Below the pieces are notes generated by a model, which worked only from the letters and a program-made list of their open reading frames with translations, was not told where the DNA came from and did not search any database. 37,390 nt of DNA from a virus, in the IMG/VR virus record IMGVR_UViG_3300009706_000028, positions 1 to 37,390 of that record, one strand, 5' to 3'. A program made the position numbers and the translations under genes. Below are positions 19,549 to 27,333 of the stretch, one piece after another. How positions within the stretch are numbered: the stretch's first letter is position 1; the number at the start of each line of letters is the position of its first letter.

Positions 19549-19577
19549 TTGACCTTGCAAGGAAAATATATTATAAT
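19549..19577 (+). promoter_or_regulatory. Sigma70-type promoter of the gp55-gp47-gp46-sbmA operon
   Basis: TTGACC (19549-19554), a 17-nt spacer and TATAAT (19572-19577) make a near-consensus host-type promoter. Transcription would start about 19584, leaving a short leader with AGGAGA (19591-19596) just before the gp55 ATG. This fits early or middle expression of the late sigma factor and recombination genes. Confidence 0.8.
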
Positions 19578-19601
19578 ATACAATATAGGTAGGAGAACAT
19601 A

Positions 19602-20477
19602 ATGGCAAGAAGACAAAAATATTTAAATAATAAAGACATGCTTCTGCAGATACACAAGTCAAAAACTAGTTTCTGTTATTATATTGATAAAAGTTATAAT
19701 GATTTTGATATTATTTTGCCAAGCGTTGATGATATTATTGAGGAAAATATTGTATTAGCAAGATTAGCAAAGGCTAAGCGTATTAAAGATGGTATTGTAG
19801 CACGAATGAAGGAAGACGGAAAAGTTGTTAAAGCATCTAATATTCATGTTGATCCTGATAATGATGTTCAATTAGAAGAATTAGTTTTTCGTGTAATGAC
19901 TTATGATCATATTCCAGAAGATTCAACACGTAAGAAAAATCCAAAAACAGAAGCAGATAGGCGTACTAAAGTTCCATTCCCTCCCTTTAAACATTATGCG
20001 TTTGTTGGCGATGAATTAAAAGAAGTTGGCCGTAGCCATTGGAAGGGCGGTCTAAAAAATGGAAGATTTGATTTATTAACTGGGAAGGTAACAAACGAAT
20101 TGGCTATGATGTATCTTAAATTAGTTGAACGTTATAGTATGCGTAGTAACTGGCGTGGATATACTTATGTTGATGAAATGCGTGGCCAAGCATTATTGCA
20201 ATTGTCTCAAATAGGATTACAGTTTGACGAAAGTAAGTCACAAAATCCTTTTGCTTATTATACGGCGGCTATTACAAATAGTTTTACCCGTGTATTGAAC
20301 GTTGAAAAACGTAACCAAAACATTCGAGATGATATGCTCCAAGAAGCGGGTGCTATGCCAAGTTTTACTAGACAAATAAAACATGAGGAAGAGCAAAAAC
20401 TTCAACGAGAGCAAAAGATGAAAGCCTCAGAGGAAGCAATTGCAAAAACCAAGTCGGAAGAAGAAAGTACAGGATGA
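19602..20477 (+). CDS. gp55: Late-transcription sigma factor gp55
   Basis: gp55 is the highly diverged sigma-family protein that lets host RNA polymerase recognise T4-type late promoters. The 291-residue product contains the core region NELAMMYLKLVERYSMRSNW, then MRGQALLQLSQIGLQFDESK and NPFAYYTAAITNSFTRVLNV, the segment related to sigma region 2. An RDDMLQEAGAMPSF element follows, as in cyanophage gp55 proteins. T4 gp55 is 185 aa; this version has a longer charged N-terminal half and a lysine/glutamate-rich tail. The first gene of its operon, it overlaps gp47 by 38 nt. ATAAATA motifs before late genes in this window are its expected targets. Confidence 0.88.
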   Translation: MARRQKYLNNKDMLLQIHKSKTSFCYYIDKSYNDFDIILPSVDDIIEENIVLARLAKAKRIKDGIVARMKEDGKVVKASNIHVDPDNDVQLEELVFRVMTYDHIPEDSTRKKNPKTEADRRTKVPFPPFKHYAFVGDELKEVGRSHWKGGLKNGRFDLLTGKVTNELAMMYLKLVERYSMRSNWRGYTYVDEMRGQALLQLSQIGLQFDESKSQNPFAYYTAAITNSFTRVLNVEKRNQNIRDDMLQEAGAMPSFTRQIKHEEEQKLQREQKMKASEEAIAKTKSEEESTG

Positions 20478-21489
20478 ACCATTATTTAATAGAGTAGCAT
20501 GTTTTACAGATATCCATTTTGGATTAAAAAATAATAGTAAATTACATAACGAAGATTGCTTAAACTTTGTTAAATGGTTTATTAATGTCGCAAAAGAAAA
20601 CAACTGCGAGACATGTATTTTTTTAGGAGATTGGCATCATAATAGGGCCAGTCTTAATGTAAGCACACTAAATTACTCGTTAAAGGCATTGACATTACTA
20701 AACAATGCATTTAATAACGTATACTTTATTAATGGTAATCACGATCTTTATTACAGGGATACTCGAGAACTAAACAGTATCGAGTTTAATAAATTACTCC
20801 CAAATTTTACTCAAATTAATGATCCATTCATTAAAGGTGACGTGGCGATCGTGCCATGGCTAGTTAGCAATGAATGGAAAAAGATTCAAAAAATTAAATG
20901 TAAATATATGTTTGGGCACTTTGAGTTGCCTAACTTTTATATGAATGCTATGGTTAAAATGCCAGATCATGGTACTATTAATGATAGCCATCTTTCAAAC
21001 CCTGATTTAGTTTTTAGCGGCCATTTTCATAAGCGACAAACTAAAGGAAATATTGTTTATATGGGCAATGCTTTCCCTCATAATTATGCTGATGCTTGGG
21101 ATGATGAAAGAGGAATGATGTGGTTTGAATGGGGCAAAGATCCAGTGTTTATTACTTGGCCAGATCAGCCAACATATAAAACACTTAAATTAACTTCATT
21201 ATTAAATGATCCAGAAAAATATTTAAGTATAAAAGGAAATTTGCGTGTTAATATTGATACTAATATTACATATGATGAAGCAAATTTTATAAAAGAACTA
21301 TTTACACAAATTTATAAATTACGAGAATTTGTTTTAATGCCGTCAAAAGATACCGAGCATGAGGATGGTGAAAGCATTGGGGAGATCCAATTTAAAAGCG
21401 TTGATCAAATAGTTATAACGCATTTACAAGATATACGAAGTGATACATTTGACCCAAATATTCTCGTAGCAATTTATAATTCGTTATAG
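20440..21489 (+). CDS. gp47: Recombination endonuclease subunit gp47 (SbcD/Mre11-like)
   Basis: gp47 is the phosphoesterase subunit of the gp46/gp47 complex that resects DNA ends for recombination-dependent replication. The metal-binding motifs of the family are present in order: D24-x-H26 (FTDIHFG), GDWHH at 63-67, GNHD at 99-102, FGHFELP, and SGHFHKR in the middle third. Translation most likely begins at a TTG at 20440: AGAGGA (20429-20434) is ideally placed, and no in-frame ATG occurs before the first catalytic motif. The gene overlaps gp55 by 38 nt in another frame and ends 7 nt before gp46. Confidence 0.93.
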   Translation: MQKPSRKKKVQDEPLFNRVACFTDIHFGLKNNSKLHNEDCLNFVKWFINVAKENNCETCIFLGDWHHNRASLNVSTLNYSLKALTLLNNAFNNVYFINGNHDLYYRDTRELNSIEFNKLLPNFTQINDPFIKGDVAIVPWLVSNEWKKIQKIKCKYMFGHFELPNFYMNAMVKMPDHGTINDSHLSNPDLVFSGHFHKRQTKGNIVYMGNAFPHNYADAWDDERGMMWFEWGKDPVFITWPDQPTYKTLKLTSLLNDPEKYLSIKGNLRVNIDTNITYDEANFIKELFTQIYKLREFVLMPSKDTEHEDGESIGEIQFKSVDQIVITHLQDIRSDTFDPNILVAIYNSL

Positions 21490-21496
21490 GATTTAT

Positions 21497-23260
21497 ATGT
21501 TATTAATTAAAAATATTACATTAAAAAACTTTATGAGCGTTGGTGCAGTAACGCAGGCCGTTACTTTTGATCAAGACCAATTAACACTAGTATTAGGTAA
21601 TAACATTGATCTAGGTAGCGATGGTTCTCGTAATGGTACCGGTAAAACTACATTAGTTAATGCCATTAGTTATGCGTTATTTGGAACAGCAATAACAAAT
21701 ATTCGTCGAGATAACCTTATTAATAAAACTAATGGTAAAAACATGGTTGTTAGTTTAACATTTACTGCCGGCGATCATGAATATAAAATTGAAAGAGGTA
21801 GACGCCCAAATAAATTTAAATTTTATGTAGATAATAAAGCAAATGAAGATGATGAAATTGATGAAGCTCAGGGAGAAATTCGACAAACCCAAAAAATAAT
21901 TGAAGATATTATTAAAATGAGCTCAATAATGTTTAAGCATATTGTAGCACTTAATACATATACCGAACCTTTCCTTAATATGAGGGCAAATGATCAACGA
22001 GAATTTATTGAGGAACTTCTTGGTATTACCGAACTAAGCAAAAAAGCAGAAATACTTAAAGAACAAATTAAAGAAAATAAAGAATCAATTACTGAAGAAA
22101 ATTATAGAATAAAGTCTGTGCAAGATGCTAATGAAAAGATAGAAGCACAAATTGAAAAAGCACAAAACAGAAGTAATAAATGGGATGATGAACATACATT
22201 AACTATTAATCGATATAAAGATGCACTTACAAAGTTATCAGAAATTGATATTGATATAGAGATTCAAGCACATAAAGATCTAGAAATTTATAATCAAAAA
22301 AGCACAGACATTCGACGTTATAATAGAGAAATGGCATTGCTTAGCCGACAAGAGAATAATGATTTATCAATGATTGATACAATTTCGGATAATTTAGAAA
22401 TTGCTAAAAATCATACGTGTTTTACATGTGGCCAAGACATTCACGATAAAGCACATGAAAAAATTATTAATGAATTAACAGAAAAATTAGATAGTACAAA
22501 TATTAATTTAAAAGAAACCTTAAAACTGATAAAAAAGTTACAACATAAGTTAGATAAAATTGGTGATCCTGGTGATGTGCCAGATACATTTTATGATGGT
22601 AAAGGTGATGCATATGATCACCAAGATAGTGTTAGTAGACTTGCAGATAATTTAGAGAAAGAATTAAAAACTAAAAATCCACATATTGAACAAATTGAAG
22701 AATTAAAATCAGGTGGCCTGCAAAGCATTAAATATGATACAACCGAACAGTTAGAAGATTTAAAAAATCATCAAGAGTTTTTGTTAAAACTGCTAATTAA
22801 TAAGGACAGTTTCATACGAAAGAGTATTATTGACCAAAATTTATCTTACTTAAATAATAGATTAGATTATTACTTAACTAAAATTGGGTTGCCACACGAA
22901 GTACAGTTTTTAAGTGACCTTAGTGTTGAGATTACAGAGTTAGGTAGAGAGTTAGATTTTGATAATTTGTCGCGTGGTGAGCGGAACAGGCTTATTTTAA
23001 GTTTAAGTTGGGCATTTAGAGATGTATTTGAAAATTTAAACGAACCTGTTAATTTAATGTTTATTGACGAATTGATTGATAACGGAACAGATACAGCAGG
23101 AGTAGAGGCGGCGCTCTCAGTACTAAAAAAAGTAACAAGAGAACGTAAAAAGAATATATTTTTAATTAGTCATCGCGAAGAACTCATAGGTCGCGTATCA
23201 AATGTTTTAAATGTTATCAAAGAAAATGGATTTACTTCGTTTATTAAAGAGGACGAGTAG
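21497..23260 (+). CDS. gp46: Recombination endonuclease subunit gp46 (SbcC/Rad50-like ATPase)
   Basis: This SMC-like ATPase partners with gp47. Residues 43-52 form the Walker A loop (GSRNGTGKTT). Two long charged coiled-coil arms flank a zinc hook with C308 and C311 (HTCFTCGQ). The C-terminal lobe has the ABC signature (LSRGERNRLILSLSW), Walker B (VNLMFIDELID) and a LISHRE switch. At 587 residues it is close to T4 gp46 (560). Start ATG at 21497 follows gp47 by 7 nt. All catalytic elements appear intact. Confidence 0.95.
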   Translation: MLLIKNITLKNFMSVGAVTQAVTFDQDQLTLVLGNNIDLGSDGSRNGTGKTTLVNAISYALFGTAITNIRRDNLINKTNGKNMVVSLTFTAGDHEYKIERGRRPNKFKFYVDNKANEDDEIDEAQGEIRQTQKIIEDIIKMSSIMFKHIVALNTYTEPFLNMRANDQREFIEELLGITELSKKAEILKEQIKENKESITEENYRIKSVQDANEKIEAQIEKAQNRSNKWDDEHTLTINRYKDALTKLSEIDIDIEIQAHKDLEIYNQKSTDIRRYNREMALLSRQENNDLSMIDTISDNLEIAKNHTCFTCGQDIHDKAHEKIINELTEKLDSTNINLKETLKLIKKLQHKLDKIGDPGDVPDTFYDGKGDAYDHQDSVSRLADNLEKELKTKNPHIEQIEELKSGGLQSIKYDTTEQLEDLKNHQEFLLKLLINKDSFIRKSIIDQNLSYLNNRLDYYLTKIGLPHEVQFLSDLSVEITELGRELDFDNLSRGERNRLILSLSWAFRDVFENLNEPVNLMFIDELIDNGTDTAGVEAALSVLKKVTRERKKNIFLISHREELIGRVSNVLNVIKENGFTSFIKEDE

Positions 23261-23268
23261 GAGGCATA

Positions 23269-24300
23269 ATGTTAAAAGCATTTTTTAGAAGTAAACAATG
23301 GGCCTTATGGGCCTGGGGCGGAGGTGGTTTACTTGCTATCTCTTTATGGATACAAGTACAGATAACAGTAGCCATAAACAAGTGGTATGGCGGCTTTTAT
23401 GATTTACTACAAACATCAGGAACATATAAAGATAATTCAGCAGAAGGTATTGCGTTATTTTACGATAAGTTAATTAGTCTTTCTTATTGGACTAATGGCT
23501 TCGAAGGTGACCCATCTTTTGTTGTGTTAGCATTCCCTTATGTTGTATTAGCAGTACTAACAGGTTGGTTTACTCGTGTATATGGACTGCGATGGCGCGA
23601 AGCAATAACGTTTAATTACATACCGCGTTGGCGTACAGTTAAGGAAGAAATAGAAGGCGCATCCCAGCGTATTCAAGAAGACTGTAATCGGTTTGCGCGA
23701 ATTGTAGAGTCATTGGGTTTACAAGTTGTTAGAGCTATTATGACATTAGTAGCATTTATTCCAGTATTATGGGGTTTAAGTAGTGCTGTTGAAATCCCAT
23801 TCTTTAGTGAAATACCTGGGTCATTAGTTTGGGTAGCTCTCACGGTATCATTGGGTGGTTTAATAATCTCATGGTTTGTAGGTTGGAAATTACCAGGACT
23901 TGAATACAATAATCAGAGAGTAGAAGCGGCGTTTAGAAAAGATTTAGTACTTGGCGAAGATGATAAAGCCAACTACGCACAGCCCGAAACTATATTAAGT
24001 TTGTTTACAGGAATAAAATTTAACTATCATAGGCTGTATTTACATTATGGTTATTTTGATACATGGATGATTATGTATGACCAATTTATGGTCATTGTTC
24101 CATACTTAATAATCGGTCCAGGTTTGTTTACTGGCGCAATATTGTTAGGTGTGGTAGTACAAGTTAGTAATGCGTTTAGTAAAGTACATGGTGGATTTGC
24201 ATTATTCTTACATAATTGGACTACAATAACTGAACTTCGTAGCATATGGAAACGTTTGCACGAATTCGAAAAAAATCTCGATAAGTACGCAATTGCTTAA
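23269..24300 (+). CDS. sbmA: SbmA/BacA-family peptide transporter
   Basis: SbmA/BacA proteins are inner-membrane, proton-driven importers of peptides, microcins and some antibiotics. The middle shows the family core: WRTVKEEIEGASQRIQED, IMTLVAFIPVLWGLS, KLPGLEYNNQRVEAAFRKD, LVLGEDD, and a C-terminal SKVHGGFALFLHNWTTITEL followed by LRSIWKRLHEFE. E. coli SbmA (406 aa) aligns from its third membrane segment (VNAWYAPFYDL against INKWYGGFYDL). This 343-residue protein therefore lacks about two N-terminal helices and keeps five or six hydrophobic segments. Its ATG follows gp46 by 8 nt with AGGAGG upstream, so it is the last gene of the gp55 operon, and a hairpin follows. A host-derived origin is likely; function in infection is unknown. 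Confidence 0.92.
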   Translation: MLKAFFRSKQWALWAWGGGGLLAISLWIQVQITVAINKWYGGFYDLLQTSGTYKDNSAEGIALFYDKLISLSYWTNGFEGDPSFVVLAFPYVVLAVLTGWFTRVYGLRWREAITFNYIPRWRTVKEEIEGASQRIQEDCNRFARIVESLGLQVVRAIMTLVAFIPVLWGLSSAVEIPFFSEIPGSLVWVALTVSLGGLIISWFVGWKLPGLEYNNQRVEAAFRKDLVLGEDDKANYAQPETILSLFTGIKFNYHRLYLHYGYFDTWMIMYDQFMVIVPYLIIGPGLFTGAILLGVVVQVSNAFSKVHGGFALFLHNWTTITELRSIWKRLHEFEKNLDKYAIA

Positions 24301-24309
24301 TTAGAGAGG

Positions 24310-24329
24310 AGAGGGGCAAATACCCCTCT
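24310..24329 (+). terminator. Hairpin after the SbmA-like gene, possible terminator or RNA processing signal
   Basis: AGAGGGG (24310-24316) and CCCCTCT (24323-24329) form a perfect 7-bp stem with loop CAAATA, starting 10 nt after the transporter stop. There is no U-tract downstream, so termination would be weak. It may instead stabilise the mRNA end or separate the transporter from the enzyme cassette. Confidence 0.5.
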
Positions 24330-24353
24330 TCAACTGTAAGGTAAATATTAGTA

Positions 24354-25253
24354 ATGAAGTATTTTGAAACAGAACCAGAAGATAATATTTTTACTGCATT
24401 AGTTGCAGATCTCACCCACCGTTGTAATATGGAATGTGCCAATTGTTATATCCCTAATCGTGCATTTCCTGATATGGACGCTAACAAATTATATTCATTT
24501 TTAGAACGTTTACCTAATAGAATATATGTTAGACTTATTGGTGCAGAACCAACAATGCGTGAAGATTTATTTGATATTATTCGTAATATTAAAAAGATTG
24601 GGCATAAGTGCAGTCTAACAACCAATGGGTTAAAATTAGGGCATAGAGATTATGTTAAGGAAATTAAAAATGCTGGCCTGCGCCTTATTTTAATTTCAAT
24701 GAATGGCGCCGGCGATGATGATGTTTATAAAATTATTGATAGTGGAAAATATGCAAATTTAAAAATTAGAGCACTTCGTAATTGTATGTTAGAAAATATG
24801 ATTATTAATACAGGAACTATTATTGCAAAAGGTATTAATGAACATACAATCGATGATCAAGTTAATTTGTTTTTTAATATAATGGAAGAAACAAATTATA
24901 AACCAAGAGTCAAACCTATATTACGTTTTAAAAGTGTTGGCAAAATTGGCAGGCATATGGATGGAGATACTACATATAATATTAATGAACTTATTGATCT
25001 TTTTAAACAAAAATTTGATATACAGCCTTCGGATCAACCAGTACAAAATAGTGGTAGGACATCTGTTGATGGAACCTATGGATTAATTGGAACTATATAT
25101 GAATATAACAATGTTCTAATACGTTTTGTTGATTGGGAAGTTGACGATGACGGTGTAGTTGATTCAGGTAGTGAATATAGAGGACGTATTACTAAAGATT
25201 GGAAATGTGCTCCATTTTTTGAAAATATAAAGTTAAACGAATATGGATATTAA
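24354..25253 (+). CDS. Radical SAM enzyme, MoaA/PqqE-like core
   Basis: The 299-residue protein has the radical SAM cluster motif C24-x3-C28-x2-C31 (LTHRCNMECANCY), which binds a [4Fe-4S] cluster that cleaves S-adenosylmethionine to start radical chemistry. The GGEP-type SAM-binding motif is present as LIGAEPTMREDL, and a CSLTTNGLKLG strand follows. The C-terminus has no cysteine-rich SPASM domain; only one Cys remains (DWKCAPFFENIKLNE). Substrate cannot be predicted. It opens a tightly packed cassette: its stop overlaps the next start by 11 nt. The Shine-Dalgarno is weak (AAGG about 12 nt upstream). I recall similar proteins in other phages but no defined role. Confidence 0.85.
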   Translation: MKYFETEPEDNIFTALVADLTHRCNMECANCYIPNRAFPDMDANKLYSFLERLPNRIYVRLIGAEPTMREDLFDIIRNIKKIGHKCSLTTNGLKLGHRDYVKEIKNAGLRLILISMNGAGDDDVYKIIDSGKYANLKIRALRNCMLENMIINTGTIIAKGINEHTIDDQVNLFFNIMEETNYKPRVKPILRFKSVGKIGRHMDGDTTYNINELIDLFKQKFDIQPSDQPVQNSGRTSVDGTYGLIGTIYEYNNVLIRFVDWEVDDDGVVDSGSEYRGRITKDWKCAPFFENIKLNEYGY

Positions 25254-25863
25254 TGAAATTATTAATAATCCAGATCCAGTAATATTGGGTATTATAGAAA
25301 AAGAATTACAAACATTATCAGAGCAAAATTTACATAACGTTGAAAATTACCAAGGGTTAATAACTGATATGAAGGACTATGATTGTTTTCATGTTATAAC
25401 CGAGGACGATACACTTATTGCTTTCTGTGGTTTATACAGTAAACGTTGGAATAATGTTGGTAGAGCATTACAACGTGCATATAAGAATCCATTATATAGA
25501 CGCAAAAGTTTAGCATATAATTCTACTGACAATATGCAACATTTATGGAGTGAAATTTTTGCTCCTTTACAAATTGCATTTGCTAACAAAATTGGATTGG
25601 ATGCTGTATTTGTTACTACAGAATTTCCACGTCGGTGGAAAAGTTTAAATCGATTTACTCAACGTTTAAATGGAACGTTTGAAATGCTTCCAAATATGTA
25701 CTTTATATGCAATAAATATAATACAGAAGGAAAATATATCGGAGCACATTTTGCAAAAACGTGTTGGCAAAATGTATCATTGTGTATTTTAAATGATGAA
25801 TATGTATTTGATTTCGATTCAATGACGCATAATGAATGGAGAAGTTATTTTGAAAAACAGTAA
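25243..25863 (+). CDS. Uncharacterised 206-aa protein, possibly GNAT-fold acyltransferase
   Basis: I do not recognise this family with certainty. Residues ~43-58 (CFHVITEDDTLIAFCGLYSK) look like the paired strands of an N-acetyltransferase, followed by a basic segment GRALQRAYKNPLYRRK. A second half has LQIAFANKIGLDAVFVTTEF followed by an aromatic/basic stretch, as in the CoA-binding half of some phage GNAT proteins. The canonical Q/RxxGxG/A loop is not obvious. The gene overlaps the radical SAM gene by 11 nt and the dioxygenase by at least 14 nt, so the three are probably co-translated and functionally linked. Confidence 0.6.
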   Translation: MDINEIINNPDPVILGIIEKELQTLSEQNLHNVENYQGLITDMKDYDCFHVITEDDTLIAFCGLYSKRWNNVGRALQRAYKNPLYRRKSLAYNSTDNMQHLWSEIFAPLQIAFANKIGLDAVFVTTEFPRRWKSLNRFTQRLNGTFEMLPNMYFICNKYNTEGKYIGAHFAKTCWQNVSLCILNDEYVFDFDSMTHNEWRSYFEKQ

Positions 25864-26467
25864 ACCAATTAGTTTAGATAATTTATTAAATTATTCAGAT
25901 CAAACATTCATTGACGTTGCGGCCGAAATTGAAAAAGTAATTCAAAAAGTAAAACCTATTTACATTGGAAAAGATTCTGATGGCGATCTTGCATTAGTAG
26001 ATGAAAAAAACAAAGAATGGGGAGCATGGGTATTAGTTGATGATACTGTATATGGGGATGTTGATTATTATAAACCGCGCAGTTGGAATGCAATGGCCTT
26101 GCGTTTATTTCCAAAATTAGTTAAGTTTATAAACGATTTACCTATCGAGGGGTTAGGTAGAGCAATAATAATGTCAATTGATGCTAATAAAGAAGTTACA
26201 ACACACATTGATAATCAATTTTTGGATAATCAAGAAGTTTTTGATTATGATAGATTATTAAACATTAGTTTTGGAAATAAGAAACGTTTATATATGTACA
26301 ACCCCGATACTAATACAAAAAAATATTTCGAAGGTAAAATTAATTGGATTGATGTAAGTGATTATCACGGAGTTGATCCTTCTGCAGATTTTACATACTC
26401 TGTAAGGGTTGATGCAAAACTTAATAAAGATTTTAGACAACTGGTTCACGATAAGTATGGGGTATAA
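25850..26467 (+). CDS. 2-oxoglutarate/Fe(II)-dependent dioxygenase-like protein
   Basis: The product shows the facial-triad pattern of double-stranded beta-helix dioxygenases. Numbered from an upstream in-frame ATG at 25832, H125-x-D127 (TTHIDNQF) and a distal H179 (VSDYHGVD) would bind iron, and R192 (TYSVRVD), 13 residues later, would bind 2-oxoglutarate. The spacing resembles aspartyl/asparaginyl hydroxylase-type enzymes. The TTG at 25850 is the more likely start: GGAGA (25838-25842) is well placed for it, giving about 205 residues and a 14-nt overlap with the upstream gene. Starting at 25832 would add six residues. It is the third gene of the overlapping trio; the substrate is unknown. 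Confidence 0.72.
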   Translation: MKNSKPISLDNLLNYSDQTFIDVAAEIEKVIQKVKPIYIGKDSDGDLALVDEKNKEWGAWVLVDDTVYGDVDYYKPRSWNAMALRLFPKLVKFINDLPIEGLGRAIIMSIDANKEVTTHIDNQFLDNQEVFDYDRLLNISFGNKKRLYMYNPDTNTKKYFEGKINWIDVSDYHGVDPSADFTYSVRVDAKLNKDFRQLVHDKYGV

Positions 26468-26470
26468 TCA

Positions 26471-26477
26471 ATAAATA
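26471..26477 (+). promoter_or_regulatory. Late promoter -10 motif ATAAATA (diiron enzyme)
   Basis: ATAAATA lies 29 nt before the ATG of the heme-oxygenase-like enzyme, in the 38-nt gap after the dioxygenase gene. TAGGAG (26492-26497) is the ribosome binding site. This suggests late, gp55-dependent expression of the last cassette gene in addition to any read-through. Confidence 0.55.
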
Positions 26478-26505
26478 CTACTATTACTTTTTAGGAGTTT
26501 GTCTG

Positions 26506-27333
26506 ATGATTAGTGATCTCGAAGTATTTGATTATTTTAAACAAGGATTACATGAAGAAGTTTTAACTCATCCAATTATCAAACGCAACAGATATCTATG
26601 GTGGTTTTCTCAGAACACAGATTTAGATAAAGAAGACATTATCTACTTTGCAAAACAATTTTCTGTTTTTTCAAATCAATTTATTATTGCACAATTACTA
26701 AAAACACTCAATTCAAATAGTCTCGAACAAATGCGAGATGCTAAAGAAATATTAGTAAATGAATTAGGAGTTGTATTTAAGTCTGAAAATAAAGTAAATG
26801 CAACTGAAATCGATCCCGAAGTAGTTGGTGTAGAAGGTACCGTTGATGGCGGCACATTTAGATTTAAGGCCGCACATTTTGAATGGCTTTTATTTTTTGT
26901 AAAGCCGCTTGGATTAACATTTAATGATATTGGTAAACGTAAACATGCTGATCCAGCAACACTTTTCTTTTGTGATGAGTTAATTAGAATCTACGGTAGT
27001 GATGATTTTAGTACTGCCGCTGGCGCTAGTTTTGCTGTTGAAAATTGGGCAAATGCCGGTTTTTGGAAACAGTTAATTCAAGGATTGGAATGTTATAGTA
27101 AAGAATCTGGAATACAATTAAACTTAGGATTCTTTAAATGGCATGATGCATTAGAAGCACAACACGCACAACACACATGGGATGAGTTAGAAGATTTGTT
27201 TCTTAATAATAAAGACTTCGACCAGGATAAATTTATTCGTGGGGCACTAGAAATGCTCGACGGTGTTCAAGCATTTTGGGAAGGGTTAGATCAGCACAGG
27301 ATTACAAGGTACTGGCGCGATACCAGAGGTTAA
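26506..27333 (+). CDS. Heme-oxygenase-like diiron oxidase/oxygenase (HDO)
   Basis: This 275-residue helical protein carries the six-ligand set of the HDO superfamily: E86 (VNELG), H124 (AAHFEWLLFF), E179 (VENWANAGFW) and H213-x3-E217-x2-H220 (HDALEAQH). The final H-x3-D/E-x2-H spacing is that of CADD-type enzymes. HDO enzymes bind two irons and activate O2 to oxidise amines, fatty acids or amino acids (UndA, SznF and CADD are known members). About 35 residues are inserted between the first Glu and His. The family also includes metal-free PqqC/TenA relatives, but the intact ligands argue against those. It ends convergently with the nuclease gene: the two stop codons overlap in TTAA. Confidence 0.8.
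   Translation: MISDLEVFDYFKQGLHEEVLTHPIIKRNRYLWWFSQNTDLDKEDIIYFAKQFSVFSNQFIIAQLLKTLNSNSLEQMRDAKEILVNELGVVFKSENKVNATEIDPEVVGVEGTVDGGTFRFKAAHFEWLLFFVKPLGLTFNDIGKRKHADPATLFFCDELIRIYGSDDFSTAAGASFAVENWANAGFWKQLIQGLECYSKESGIQLNLGFFKWHDALEAQHAQHTWDELEDLFLNNKDFDQDKFIRGALEMLDGVQAFWEGLDQHRITRYWRDTRG

Noticed and set aside
24354-27333. Pyrroloquinoline quinone (PQQ) pathway, because a radical SAM enzyme and a PqqC-fold protein co-occur
   Set aside because: No PqqA-type precursor, PqqB or PqqD is present, the radical SAM protein lacks SPASM cysteines, and the HDO keeps metal ligands that PqqC does not have.
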